Source: Tetrastigma voinierianum (lineage: Eukaryota > Streptophyta > Magnoliopsida > Vitales > Vitaceae). Taken from it: a DNA stretch of 64,000 bases. Below, piece by piece: positions 35,201 to 46,928 of this stretch. The translations under genes were made by a program, and so were the position numbers. The DNA is taken from NCBI GenBank assembly GCA_016808115.1, contig JAEQBH010002177.1:620001-684000 (forward strand). Direction: 5' to 3'. The notes under the pieces were generated by a model that worked only from the letters and a program-made list of their open reading frames with translations, was not told the origin of the DNA and ran no database searches. The first letter of the stretch is position 1; each line of letters opens with the position of its first letter.

Positions 35201-38200
35201 TTTAGAGTAAAAAGGCAAAAGATCTTTTTCCATCACTTTTCCCACCAATTTTTTTTTTTTATAAGTTCCCTCCAATTTATCACAATAACCTTTTAATCTT
35301 CAAAACCTCCAACAGTTACAAAATGAAAAGTCAGTTCAATATCTACCAAGAAACAGCCAAGCATTAGAAGTCTCAAGTCTCAAGATAATTAAAATATTAT
35401 TATGATACTACTTGATTAGACTACTCTCTTGGACTAGCTGTCCTGTGTCAATGGTGATTTAGACAAATTCAAAACTTTCTAAAGAAAGTGTTTTTTTTTC
35501 ATAGGTAAAACTTGCAAAGAAATGTTGTGCCCCTTTAGTTGGAGCCTTTAGTCGGATACCTAGATGTGCATCATAAAGCAAATAGCAAATGCGTTAGAAA
35601 AGTGGAGAGCCCTTCATAGATGAACTTGTAGGGGACTTCTAGCTGCCATAGATTGGCAATAGTTAGAAGGGTTTTATTTTTGCTATTGCTTAGTATATAC
35701 ATTCTAAGAGGGAATGTATGAGCCACATGAGGAGAGATCATCTTAGATGGGAATTTTATTTGTAGACTTTAGGCCCCATAAATTGGCAATAGTTGAAAAA
35801 TTTTCCCACTAATTGTTCACCTACATATACTCTGAGGGCTTCATCTGTTGTATCTCTCATCCTTTGGGAGGATATCTCTCACCTACAATTATCTGATTTA
35901 GAGTTATGTAGGTGTTTATTCCTTGTTAAAAGAAAGTACAAAAGCAAGAGGATGCAGCAGATTATTGAATTAAATTCAACAAATCAAACAATATATTGCA
36001 AAGAAAATTTCAAGACGAGGAAACTATATTACTTGTTTCTCAAGTTTATCCAACTGGCGCCGGAAGTCATTCCGTTTTTGATCCAGCATTTCCTGCTTCT
36101 TGCGAAGTTCCTCCTTCATAAGCTCTAAACTTTCTATTTTCTTATGCAAAGGAGGCGGAGCCTTGGGGCCATTTGCAACAATCGATTTAGAGTGATCAGA
36201 GGTGGAAGGAGGAGCATCAATAGCATGGCCGGCATTAACCTTTGGAGCTGCAGATTGGAGATTATCTTTTGCCCTATTGACAACAGATGGATGAGAAGGA
36301 ACTGAAGCAGCTGTTACACCATGGGGAGCCATAGATGCACTGTTGCCACCACCAATGCTATCATCGGGGATGCTATCCCGATTAGCCCACCATAACTTGA
36401 TAAAGCGGTTACCCATTACGGCATCAGGTGCCTGTAGAGCAGCCTCTGCCTCTTCCCGTTTAGAGAACTGGACCCAAGCCAGTTCACATTAAATAGATAA
36501 GTAATAATAACTTCCCCAAATTTCCGAAAATGTGAAAGGGCCTCTTTTTCTGTTGTTTTCTGTGGAATGCCATTAACAAATAGAGTCTGAGTGCCTTTTG
36601 AGATGGTTTTCTAATAATACAGCGAAGAGGATGCCTTGGGTCTGGAGACAAATCCACATTCTTTGGCCCAATAATGTCCTCAACAATTATCTTCTTTCCT
36701 TGCCATGAAGTGCCTTGAACACTAGTTAATGCCTCCTGATCTCCCTTACCTCCATTTTCAAGATAATCGGAGGAACTTATCACAGAATCAATTTTCTCTT
36801 TTGCATCTAATCTATCTTTTGCACCGCCGATTCTTCCCCAAACAGAAACATTTGAACCCTGTGGGGCAACAGCAGCCCCAGTACTTTTAACTATGCGTCC
36901 ATTATCTGGGCCGTCACATAATCTCGCATGATAATGATCAGAAGAACTAGCATCCAACAAGCACTCAGTTTCATCAATCTTGGGTGAATGTAGGGCTAGT
37001 AATGCACTTGGTGTTTCAGGACAATTGTTATTCCAAAGGGGCTGATCAGGATCATACAGTTCAGCTCCACCTCCAACAGCAGAACCTGAAAATGCACCAT
37101 TTAGCCCCAACTCATCCTCCCTTCACCTCAGGTTTGCCGCACACTTTGAAATCCCTTTGCTGCTCATCAGTAATGCTTGGAGGTGCATTAACAGAAGGTA
37201 AAGATCCTGGTCCAGCAGCCAGAAGATGTGCACTTGGAAGTGAAACGAGGAGGTTAAACTGTGAAAGACTCTGAAAGTTGAAACAGCAATTATCAATGGC
37301 AGTTAAAGATTCATGAAAGCTAAAAAAGGATGATTGGCAGGAACAATGAGATCTAACTCAGAAAGAGTTTTCAATTCACCAATTTGAAGAATGTAGCCCC
37401 AACATTGAAAAAATAAATAATAAATAAAGCAAACCATCTCACTACTATTATTAAAATCTGAGATGACGATGATAGATCATACCCATGCATATAATTACAC
37501 GTTCATTATAATCTAGAAAGAGAGGTAGTTAGAAATAACCGTTAGAAATAACCAAATCATTCATGCATGCGTATGCACACAACAACAATATAACCTTTTG
37601 CATCCTTTCATTTCCTCTAAGTAACAACTTAAGCTCAGTTTTCTACTAAAAATATGAGAACATAAAACCCAGTGAGAACAGATAACCAGAAAAGCCATCA
37701 ACTCAGTGTCAGTCATGGTCAGCTGTAGTAAACTATTTATGTCTTTGGAAAAAATAGATATCCAAAAAAGCGGCAAGTATTGAGCATTGGCAGATCAAAT
37801 TAAAGATATTTTCAAGAAGTAGAACATCCCAAAAAGAACCCACCAAGTGATTTGTTACCATTCCTTTCTCATGAAACATTTTACAAAATCAATTATATAA
37901 CAGAAGTGAACAGTAATTATTCTCAGACTCTCACACACCTGAACATCTTCCACAACAATTCGATTGACCCCATGCTCCATTGGACACATGTCACCTCTTA
38001 GACAAAATCCACGTTCTTCAAAATCCCTACATCGTTTGCCATAGAATGCTCTTATTCGAAGTACTGAGGTGGCCTGGTATCACTTGCAAACCAATAGATA
38101 GGAGGGAATCTAGAGCACCATTTGGTATTCCTGAGAATGGCCCAAACCCTCAGGAAGCATTCTGTGTGTTTGAAACACTTGGCAACCCCTTCCCTGCCTG

Positions 38201-38706
38201 CATACAGACCGGGAAGGGAATAGTCATGCTGAACCAATTGAGAAACGTATCAACTGGCTGAATCTAGAATCACGTTAGTTTCCCAGAACCAGGGTCCCTT
38301 CCTCTTCCTCTAATAGGACCAGAATCACCAGAAAAGATTGGTTCACCCTTGTTCTTTGATTCAGTCTAAAGGCAGGCAAATGTTGCTAAACTGGGACGCC
38401 CAACCTCTCAAACTTCCCAGAAAGTCTTTCTCCATAGGGGAAATGTTATAGTTTTCATGATCCACTTGACTGAGAATCATTTCTCTGAAAAGTGTCCGTT
38501 TCAAAGGTTTGTTCAAGCTTCTGTAAGGCCTTGAGAAAACTACAATTAGAGCATCTCTCCAGAGATTGAGACCGTGTTTCCCTCCTACGATGCTTATGAT
38601 TACGATCATCATCATCCTCATCACTGATTTCTTTCTCCTCAGGATCACTCTCACCATCAGATGGAGATAAACCACTAGGCTTTGGAGATGAAACCTTCAG
38701 CTCCAT
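31771..38706 (-). CDS. CCCH zinc finger/RRM protein, plant C3H27/C3H41 type (RBM26/27-like); indels present
   Basis: Coding exons on the minus strand are 38706-37939, 37270-36033, 33650-33305 and 32221-31771. The start MELKVSSPKP and the acidic/basic DEDDDDRNHKHRRRETRSQS block are typical. A C-x8-C-x5-C-x3-H finger (CRDFEERGFCLRGDMCPMEH) ends exon 1. An RRM (LFVNGIPQ onward) and a coiled coil (LELMKEELRKKQEMLDQKRN) lie in exon 2. Exons 3-4 carry the second RRM (RYKLDNRPT, AAVLKEHF, FTTRRSAERAFVNG). The protein ends EEQSPKGNIC then TGA. Relatives act in nuclear RNA binding; that is family knowledge. Every exon needs frameshifts to join its domains, so this is either a pseudogene or an assembly with base errors. 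Splice sites are intact. Confidence 0.82.
32900..33085. repeat. Short dispersed repeat, two copies in an intron
   Basis: GACTAAGATCATT...CTCAATGGTT segments occur at about 32903-32945 and 33015-33055, each followed by a TTATCAG phrase. A third copy flanks E2 at about 26953. This could be a small MITE family; ends not defined. Confidence 0.55.
33246..33300. repeat. (GA)n/(GT)n compound microsatellite
   Basis: AGAGAGAGAGGGAGAGTG, then GTGTGTGTGTGTG, then AGAGAGAGAC: a compound dinucleotide repeat touching the third-exon donor of the C3H gene. Confidence 0.9.
33305..33650 (-). other. C3H gene: third coding exon
   Basis: The acceptor GCCTGTTTGCAG precedes ATGLKGEVGAEQAAKRLKVG. After one frame change at about 33.55 kb, SPQTEITLDKNKSADNVVPQ leads to LNRYKLDNRPT and the donor GCAAAC|GTGAGT at 33305. 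The intron just downstream carries a GA/GT microsatellite. Confidence 0.8.
34004..34215. mobile_element. Non-autonomous hAT-like MITE
   Basis: The left end AGGGGTGGTTTGGTTCCTGT and the inverse of the right end, AGGGGCTGTTTCGTTTCCTA, form terminal inverted repeats of about 25 bp. It lies in the intron between coding exons 2 and 3. No target duplication is visible because a second element adjoins its right end. Confidence 0.62.
34224..34592. mobile_element. Non-autonomous hAT-like MITE with direct repeats
   Basis: The ends are inverted (TGTTTGGTAACTATTTTTGA versus TGTTTGGTAACTGTTTCTGG). The same 10 bases, CCTAAGAGTC, flank it at 34214-34223 and 34593-34602, consistent with an 8-bp hAT target duplication plus adjoining identity. 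The interior is AT-rich and has no ORF. Confidence 0.72.
34603..36032. other. Intron sequence, C3H gene
   Basis: This is AT-rich. Two related ~40-bp segments containing ATTGGCAATAGTT lie at about 35650 and 35780. T-runs at 35249 and 35491 may be old retroposon tails. No gene. Confidence 0.5.
36033..37270 (-). other. C3H gene: second coding exon (first RRM and coiled coil)
   Basis: The acceptor is CAACTTTCAG at 37271; the donor AAACAA|GTAATA ends the exon at 36033. Long open frames of 208 and 130 codons cover most of it: LYDPDQPLWNNNCPETPSAL through KPSQKAL, then MGNRFIKLWWANRDSIPDD to LDKLEKQ. Between them, near 36590, one base is missing so that LFVNGIP falls into another frame, and 36.47-36.53 kb is further damaged. 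Confidence 0.82.
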
Positions 38707-38793
38707 GGAATCCTCTTGGATAAAGTTCAATCTTATACCACCTGAGGTACTGAACTTTTCTAACAGAAACAGCAATTGAACCACTTCGATGTC
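37939..38793 (-). other. C3H gene: first coding exon with 5' UTR part
   Basis: It begins after a CTTTTGCAG acceptor (38795-38794) with an 87-nt leader before ATG at 38706, and ends GATGTTCAG|GTGTGTGAG at 37939. The leader frame is open upstream of the ATG, but the family start is MELK. Frame breaks occur after SQSLER, around 38.4 kb, and between 38.2 and 38.04 kb. The CCCH finger is intact in its own frame near 38030-37960. Confidence 0.8.
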
Positions 38794-38795
38794 CT

Positions 38796-40345
38796 GCAAA
38801 AGATCAGCAGTTAGACCATGCATAGAAAAAGGGAAAAGGGTGGAAACATATCAGAACAAAAATGAAACCTTCTAACAGTTATACAAAATTAAAATTAAAA
38901 ATATATATATGTCAGTTTTAATCCAGACGTTTTACTTGTATTTATGTGCATGAGAACACAGTCAAAACCACTGCCATTTAAAAAAAGGATTGAGAGGCAA
39001 AATTTAAAGATCCAATCATCTTATCCCCACATTGAGTTAAACATAAGGAAAAAAAATGATAATAAAAATTTGATGCGGCAAGATCATTTGGACAGACATG
39101 ACTACAAAAGATAAACCAGAAACTAGTGAGTCATGCAAATCACAATTCCTCAGTGTGGCAAGATAAGACTATGGACAAAGCCGAGATGCTTGATAGGAAA
39201 AAAATGTTTTCCAATAAGCAAGACAACACCATAGACAAAAGACAATAGTCATGTTCCATAAATACTTTCTATTTCAACAACAAATGTGGAATAACTAAAA
39301 ACTAACAAATGTTCCACAACTTTCCAAGGTACTGTTTGTTAACAATTAACAAGTTCATGAAAGGAACATGACAGTGACCCAAACAGCATTTTTGAGTTGA
39401 TTACTTGAGAGACTTCTGTTGATGGCTAGTTCAGAAGTATCTTCATAGTGGCGGACAGTTTCTGTTATTTGAGAAGAAGCTAACCAAAATTACTTATGAT
39501 ATTGGGGAACACTTCCATAATCCAAATAAAGAGGTTTTGATCAATAGATTATACAGTTAAGACAACATATAAGACAAGTAAATAGTTCTCACATTAATGA
39601 AGAAACATGTGAACGAGATATCAACCTGAATGAAGGACAGATCAACACAAGTGGGGAGGAAAGGCAAGATTGAGTACAATATGCGGGAAAATTTGAATAA
39701 TCCTACAAAGATCTTATTTGATTTAGGTTATTAAGAAAATGCATATCCAGGATATTACTTCTTCAAATTTTTCACTTCTTATTGCCAGAGTTTTGGGCTT
39801 GGCTGCCAAACAAAGTTATAACCACTCCAATGAGTGCAAAGTCAGAAATAATGTGGGAAAAAAGCAAGACACAAAGATAAGGGTGTATGGGCAAAGCCCC
39901 TTTCTTGAGATAAGCGAAGAGAAAAGCAGGAACAGAGAATGAAATCTCTCTAATAAATTTAACTTCTACAATATCCATTACACCTATTGATACCGCAATT
40001 TGAACCTCTACAACCCCGTTTTTTATAGGTGATTTTTTCCCTTTTTTGGATAGGTGATCTATAACCTATATATTTCAAAAGACATCTACCCTAATACCTT
40101 TACATGTTCAGAACAAAATCAGAACAAAAAATGCTGCATAATACACATGCGTCCAAATCCTACAAATTTAAGTTTTTAGGAAAATTGGTTGTCTACATGG
40201 TATCAAAGCCTCGTTTCGTGGGAAAGTTATGTGTTCAAACCTCACCACAAATTTGTATCTCCAATTAATCAATCCAGCCAAAAAATAGGTCAATTATGGT
40301 TCTTTTTCTGAGAGTCTCTCCACATGCAGATATCAGCTAGAAGGG
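38796..40345. other. Presumed 5' UTR intron of the C3H gene, proximal part
   Basis: Non-coding, AT-rich, no recognised repeat. Small ORFs here lack domains. Confidence 0.45.
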
Positions 40346-40349
40346 AGGT

Positions 40350-40705
40350 GGTTTGTTTTTGTTTTTTTTTGGTGTTTTGATAGCTTGAGGAAGAATGTAA
40401 AACACCAAAAATGGTGCACCAAAGTACATATGGTGTCTACAATGACAGCCAAAGAGCATCAAAAAGGAAGAAGAAAACAAATAAACAAAAGATACTCCCT
40501 TTCTCAAGCTAACCCAACCAATCAATAAAATCTACTAACGTCATAGTCAGCCTTTGAACAGGGATCTTCAAATCCTCAAAAATCTTATGTTTCCCTCTTT
40601 CTAAAGAACCCACAAAGACGTGAACAAGCCACCCTCTAAAATTTCTTCCTTTTTTTTTACCATAGAGCCATGCCACCCTAGAAGGGAGGTTGTTGGAGAG
40701 CATGA
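40350..40705 (-). mobile_element. 5'-truncated L1 LINE 3' end
   Basis: Minus-strand reading includes VDFIDWLG, and the segment ends in an A-rich tail (T-rich in plus at about 40348-40370). It resembles the copy at 43155-43460 (GCACCAAAGTACA...GGTGT and CCAATCAATAAAATCTAC blocks). It lies in the same orientation as the surrounding gene. Confidence 0.6.
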
Positions 40706-43150
40706 AAATTCAACATGAGCCCAAATTCTACAGCTTTTAGGGAAATTTGTTGCCTAACAAAAAGAAAACTTGAATCAATGCCTTCTAAATCCAAATTCAA
40801 CCTATATCATAAGTTTCAACTGAATTTCAATTCAACAAGAAAGTTTACATGAAAATAGATATAAAATAAACTCCCACCAAAATCAAAACACTTCTTAAAA
40901 ATCCAAGTTCTAAATTCTCTACTCTTAAACCCATTACTTTTTACATGCAAAATAGGACTTCAGCAATTCAATTATACAATAATATGAACACTAATTCACA
41001 GGGTGTATCCAATTTCTCTGCATAATTTTTTTGTTTGGGTAGAAATAGAAAGCGCATACAGGATACGAAAAAAGTAGGTATTTGAATAATATTTCCCTCA
41101 TTTGAAGACAGGAATCTATCACTTGAAAAAAGAACAGAACAGTAAAAACAAGGTAAGTCGGCTTTCAACATAAATGTTGTACATGAATAACTGAAACATT
41201 TTCAAGTAAAAATATAAATAAATGAAATAAACCCTACATAGATAATTTCAGAAGGCCTAATATCTAGAAGGTTGTTTTACCACCTACTTTAACAAGAGCC
41301 CGTGGGATTGAAACCCATGAAAATTTCACTTCACACATCCATAAAATGGAAACCACCATTCTCTTGTGAAAGTTGCTTATTTAAATGTTAAAATGTATTA
41401 GCATAGTGCCACTTGAGGCACATAAAAATGCAGAAAAAATTGTGCAAGTGTCTGACTTAATCAAGGCAAGCTTGGAATATGGATAAAGATATTGTAATCA
41501 TTTCACTTCACTGCCCATAAAGAATGTCTTTCACGGTAGCATATGATAACGAGGGCTGTCTTAACAACAAAGATAGACCTAAGCACTAGCACTAGCAAGC
41601 TAAGCTCAGATAAGCAGCTTAACCAGACTCAGAAGTAAAGACAGGAAACAAACGGAAGTAAGTGAAACTAGGGTGGGAAAAATCCTCATAATTCTCATTT
41701 TTCCATGCCTCAGATTGAGGCCAAATCTTCTCTCATCATCGGAAAGTATGACCATTTGAGTCAAATCTTCTGTCTTTTCACATGCCAAAGGAGCCCCAAG
41801 AAGAAAGACAAAGAATCAACAGTATCATACATTGTTATACTTGAAAACAGAGAGGAAGCAGCTGATTCAATGCTTCTTTTTGATAATTAGAAGAAGACTT
41901 CAATGAGGAGCTCCTCTGTATTCTTTCTTTGGCGAGGAGACTAAGTGCATAAAGACTGTCTTTCAACTTAGTTGGTTTCATTGATTGGCCAGGTCAACAA
42001 TGAGATTGGTGATGCTATACAAGCTTTTTAATATTTTTGAGGGTTGGGTGGCGTGTTTGGAATTGTTTTTCTTTTTTTCTTTTTGCTTTAAGCTTTTGGG
42101 CAAGCTGCTTATGGTTTCTCTGCAGTTAGCTTTCGTATAACTTTTCTGGTTGTTGTGTATTTCTTTGTAGGATTGAGTTTGTTTTCTTGTACTCCCTTGA
42201 GTTGCTATTTTGTAGGCTCCAGTTTTTTTAATATATTTAGTCTTAGGTGGAATTAGTTTTTTGGGCTTTTTTTTATGGATATTTGTTTTTTGGGCTTTTT
42301 GTTTAAAGCACTTTGCTTTCACACTTCAGACTGTTTGCCTTTTTTCTTTTTAGTGACCTATTGCTGAATTTTTTGAATTTTTGGCTGAATAGAAAAAGCC
42401 AAAATATTTGGCTCTTCCTTAATGTTTTTTCTATTCAGAAAAAACCAGATAATTTTTAAACTCTTGGAAGAAGAGCATTAGAAAAATCATATTTTATGAC
42501 CCCAATTGAAACTCTCATGATTCGTTCTCATGTTAATTAAATAAAAGCACTAGTATTTTAAATTTTTATTTTCTCAAAAAGTTTTAAATAAAAATTAAAT
42601 TTTTGATTTCTGTTTTTCTTCATTAGTAGATAGGATTAATTTTATTTGAAATTAATTTTCTCAAATGTTGGATAAAATGTCAATTTTATATAGATTATAT
42701 ATGAATTTAACAAGCATAATGAGGATGATTTTTTCTCGTGGTATTGTATTTTTTCAAAATAACTTTAAAAAAAAAAATTATTTATCATAATCTTTTATTT
42801 TTATAAATACATTAAAATGCTATACAAACATTATATAAATATTTTCATTTTATCATGATGATAATAACATTAAATTATCATCATACAAATAAATATTAAA
42901 TTATAGTATTTTTTAAATACATTAAGATGTTAGATGGTGATTTTTAGCCTATAAAAATAAACAACAATAGCAATAATAAGTATAAGAAAAAAAAGCAAAT
43001 GGTTAATACTAATACTTTTATACGTAGTTAAATACTTAATATTATTAAGCATTATTCAAAACAAAAGTTTTATTTAGCATTAAGTAAAAAATACAAACGC
43101 CACCTTCTCAAAAAAATTAAGCATAATTAACATAAAGTTAAGAACACATT
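40706..43150. other. No gene recognised
   Basis: AT-rich intron or intergenic sequence. At 42385-42455 a GGCTGAATAGAAAAAGCC phrase and a partly inverted TTTTTTCTATTCAGAAAAAA phrase could fold into a hairpin. Confidence 0.45.
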
Positions 43151-43154
43151 ACTA

Positions 43155-43460
43155 GCATTTTTTTTTTCTTTTGAAGTGTAAAGCAAGAGTATATTATAGA
43201 CCAAAAATACCAAAATAGCACTCCAAAGTACACAAGGGGTGTATAATGATCGCTTAAAAGCACAAGAAAGGAGAAGGACCAACAAAAAACTGCGCCCTCT
43301 CAAAAAAAACCCACCCAATCCAAAAAATCTACAACTAGAGAAGGATCAAAAATTAAAAGCAACGTAGACCAGTCCCATAGATTAGAAAAAAACAGGAGGG
43401 TGGAGGGTGGGGGGTGGTTAAGTTCTTGAACGGACTATTCTTCATTCTTGAAATCTCCTC
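43155..43460 (-). mobile_element. 5'-truncated L1 LINE 3' end with poly(A)
   Basis: On the minus strand DFLDWVGFFLRGRSF and a 3' UTR with ATTATACACCCCTTGTGTAC lead to an A-run (T-run in plus at 43159-43170). Related to the copies at 40.35 kb and 44.4 kb. Confidence 0.62.
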
Positions 43461-44370
43461 TTTCTTTCCTTGCACATGGCAATATGAACAAGTTCCCTCT
43501 TTACTCTTTAAGAACCATTAGAAAGGAACAGAAGTTGGCATCCAGGATATGTTTTAGTGTATCTTTGCCCTTCAAGAACCTCTAATTTAGTTTTCTATGT
43601 ATTGATTTGTCTTTTTTCTCCACTATTTTCATTAAGGGGACATGACTGAATAATACAAATTATTTTTCCTCTTTTTAATATCTATGAACTCATTATATAT
43701 TACAACTATCAAATAATAACAAGAACTCGTTATATGTTATGTTTAAACAAAAAATTTTGTATTTGTTAGGTAAAAGCACATATATTGTGTCTAAACAGTA
43801 TTTCAACATACAAATAACTAAGAACACTTATTTCCTAACAGGATCATTCATTACACAAACAAGTAGCCTACAATGTGATGTTTTACAACTTCCTTCCAAT
43901 TATTCTTCAAAAATTTCAAACCAAATCACCTCACCAATTTTAAACTTATAAGGGAAGGGGAAAAAAAGAAAGAAATGAATCTTAAGACAACATCTCCGAT
44001 GGGGATAGAATTCTAAGATATATATAAATCAAAGAAAGAATGTATATTTATTGCAATTAGAGTCAAATTAGGTTTTAGTAGTTAGAGGTTAAATTAAGAT
44101 TAGTTATTAGAATCAAACTAGGATAGAATAATTGAATCAAATTAGGACTAAGTCATAATAGGTTATTATAAATTAGTAATTTTTAATTTCTTAGAAGCTT
44201 ATAAATAATGCTCAATTTGATGTAATTCAAGAAAAGATTTTACTAAGTAATAATTTTTTGTTTTCTTTGCGATATCTGCAATCCTCAATGATGAGTCTCC
44301 ATTGACTTTCTTCTAGATGAGACTCCTAGAAGCACAATGAGATTCAAGGTTTCTATCATTGAATTTGTTA
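43461..44370. other. No gene recognised
   Basis: AT-rich; a TTAGAATCAAA-like phrase recurs three times at about 44055-44145. No gene. Confidence 0.4.
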
Positions 44371-44399
44371 TTTATTCTTCTCAATCAATTTTTAATAAA

Positions 44400-45430
44400 T
44401 AAGCACAGCATATGTGCAAAGACCAACTTAGTACATAAGGAAGTATAAAGCAGCCTAAAAAACAAACACAAAAAAAAGGGCTGAGAAAAACAAACCAGCC
44501 CTCAATTGGAGGCCAACCACTCCAAAAAACCTATAAGGGGCGAAGCCTCTTCACCTAAATATACCCTATTCCAACTCCACATATTATAAACAAAATTAAG
44601 CTTTAGTCTCTGTACAGATAGAGTCCCATCTTTAAAAACTATACGATTCCTTTAAAATACACAACGGAACAGTTCTCCAAGCCTTCTTTCTCTTCTTTCC
44701 CACAAAGGAACCCTTCCAACTAGTTATAGCCTCCTTCACCATCTTGGGAAAAACCCACTGAACTCCAACAAGGTTAAAAATGATCTCCCAAAAAGCACTC
44801 ACAGCAATGCAATGCAGCAGTATATGGTATATTGTCTCTTCTGCACAACCACATAGATAGCATCTATTGGGATGTTGCCAACCCCTTTTTTGTAACTTAT
44901 CTAGGGTTAAAACCTTGCCCCACCTTGCTTCCCATGCATAAAAAGTTATTTTAATTGGTGCATAAGGAACCCAAATGCCCTTTTTTGGGAAGGGTGACCT
45001 TGGCTGTAACACTTTGAAAGCTTCCTTAATCGCAAAACAATCACCTTTTACCCCTTTCCAAATAACTTATAGGTCTCAGATCTGATTGATTCTTTCTGCA
45101 AGGCCTTTAACAGATTCACGACCAACTCCAACTCCCAATCATTGAAATCTCTCACAAACTTCAGATTCCAACTTCCCTGCCCAACTGATTGGTCCCACAC
45201 CTCTAACACTATTTCCTGTTTTGTTGACAGCTAGCTCAAAAAGCACTGGAAAAGAAAGCCAAAGAGCATGGGAGCCACACCAATGGTCAGTCCAAAATTT
45301 AATTCTGCTACCATTAGCAATTCTGAATTTCCAAGTCTCACACACCCAAACTGATTCCTTTAGAATTTCCTTCCAAACACCCACCCCAAAAGGCCCCTGA
45401 GCTTCTCTGGTCTTCCAGCCATGGTCCTAC
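44400..45430 (-). mobile_element. L1 LINE ORF2 C-terminal part (zf-RVT)
   Basis: Minus-strand frames: 45384-45139 reads WKFRIANGSRIKFWTDHWCG; 45012-44632 reads APIKITFYAWEARWGKVLTL, CYLCGCAEETIYHILLHC and FVGKKRKKAWR. These are the reverse-transcriptase zinc-binding segment and the 3' end of plant L1 ORF2. The frame continues to YNMWSWNRVYLGEEASPLIG near 44.55 kb after a shift. The copy is truncated at its 5' side near 45.43 kb. Confidence 0.78.
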
Positions 45431-46011
45431 CCAAAATTGACACTGATAAGCCTTCTCCAAGTGCTCTATGTTTCTATGGCAAATCTCCCAGCCCTTTATT
45501 TATTCTTCTCTATCATAAACTTCATTCTTTGTTCCTCTCCTTAAACCCTAAATAATAAAACCCTAGCCCACCAACTTGAGTGTTGGAAACCTTCCTAGGG
45601 TTATCTCAATCTCCTTATCTTTTATGTTCTATTCCACATGTAAATAGATGAACATGCTACAAATTTAACACATAACCTACAATTTGACATTCACCTAAAT
45701 TGCAGTATTCTATTGCTTTCTTGAAACTATTCTGAAATTCTCAGTAAACTCTTTTATCCAGCATCTTTTTATCTTTTATACTCTCTTCCGTATGTGACGG
45801 ATGGACATTTGCATGGTTGCATTTCAAAAACTCAAACAAAATGTACCTGTATCAAGTTATCTATTTACCATATAGTTCACATGAACAACATTTTAATGTG
45901 GCAAGAGTTGGGGGGAAAGCGGTTGGGAACCTACCTTCAAAGCAGGTTAAAACTGCAAATACCATGGAATCAATTTAAAAACAAAAAAATTCACTTCAAA
46001 CTATCAAAACT
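45431..46011. other. No gene recognised
   Basis: AT-rich spacer between the LINE fragment and the Copia LTR. The last five bases, AAACT (46007-46011), may be the target duplication of the Copia element. Confidence 0.45.
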
Positions 46012-46173
46012 TGTTGAGAGAAAGAATTTTGTATTCTCATTAATTTACAAATGAGGAAACATACATATTATACTCTAAGTTGGGCAAAAAAGGAAATAAG
46101 TTGAAAGTCCAAATTAGGAGACTAAAAAGAGAAGGAAAATAATCTAAATAGATTAGGAGACTAAACCTTAACA
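46012..46173 (-). mobile_element. Outer Copia 3' LTR, 162 bp
   Basis: It runs in plus orientation from TGTTGAGAGAAAG to ACCTTAACA and is followed by CTCCCCCTCAAGC, the complement of a polypurine tract (46174-46185). It aligns by eye with 56333-56490 over its length. Confidence 0.85.
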
Positions 46174-46302
46174 CTCCCCCTCAAGCTAGAGCAAATAGGT
46201 CAAAAGCACCAAGCTTGTCACATATATAATTTATCCTAGGACCTCTAAGAGACTTAGTGAAGATATCAACTAGTTGGTCATTAGAGTTGACAAAACTACT
46301 AG

Positions 46303-46655
46303 TCATACATCCCAATGCAATCTTCTCTCTAATAAAGTGGCAATCCACTTTGATGTGCTTGGTCCTCGTGGGCTTGGGTTAGATGAAATATGCGAGGCGG
46401 CAGATTCTTTATGAAACACCATCTGTTCATCTTTCCCAAATCTTAGCTCTTGGAGGAGATGCTTCAACAATATGAGTTCACATGTTGCTAAAGTCATAGC
46501 TCGATACTCGGCTTCAGCACTAGATCTAGCTACTATATCTTGTTTCTTACTCTTCCAGGATATTAAGTTACCTCCAATGAACACACAATACCCTGATGTA
46601 GAGCGTCACATCACGTGGTGAGTGTTGCCCGATCTGCATCATTGTAAGGCATGTC
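46303..46655 (-). pseudogene. Outer Copia RNase H, distal part
   Basis: The frame 46584-46303 reads FIGGNLISWKSKKQDIVARS, then SAEAEYRAMTLATCELILLK, the standard end of Copia RNase H. Immediately upstream, past a stop, NDADRATLTT and a CTCTACATCAGG segment correspond to the DADW and DRRSTSG blocks. The frame then stops at the inner insertion. Confidence 0.82.
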
Positions 46656-46667
46656 AAGTATGACTCA

Positions 46668-46897
46668 CATTAGGAGAGTTTTAGGAGTTTATTGTTTATC
46701 TGATATTTATCAGATAATTTGTTGATATGATGTATATTACGAGGCCGTAATTATAGCTTTTTGTTACACCTTAAGATAAGCCTTTCAAACTTTTTATAAG
46801 GTTATTAAATATATGCATTTTAATGTTGGTCATGAAAAGATTTTGCGGTTCAACGGTAGCAATTTTTTTCACTCGTCTTCTTTACGAATTCCTTTTA
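46668..46897 (+). mobile_element. Inner Copia 5' LTR
   Basis: Start is approximate because the first bases are diverged (ATTAGGAGAG versus TATTGAAAGAG in the right LTR). The end is fixed by the primer site at 46898. Confidence 0.75.
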
Positions 46898-46908
46898 TGG
46901 TATCGAGC
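46898..46908 (+). promoter_or_regulatory. Inner Copia primer-binding site
   Basis: TGGTATCGAGC, a one-base-shorter variant of the plant tRNA-Met primer site, directly after the LTR and 31 bp before the gag ATG. Confidence 0.78.
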
Positions 46909-46928
46909 TTTTTAAAGGGAAATCAGGG

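Noticed and set aside
37980..38261. Plus-strand 93-codon ORF across 38.0-38.3 kb
   Set aside because: It is the complement of the first coding exon of the C3H gene, including the CCCH finger.
40190..40280. tRNA-like sequence (TGGTATCAAAGCC with GTGTTCAAACCTC)
   Set aside because: No cloverleaf can be drawn and the A-box match is poor. It may be an old SINE or primer-site remnant, but no target duplication was seen.
41978..42322. 114-codon minus-strand Lys-rich ORF
   Set aside because: The composition reflects the T-rich plus strand; low complexity and no family.
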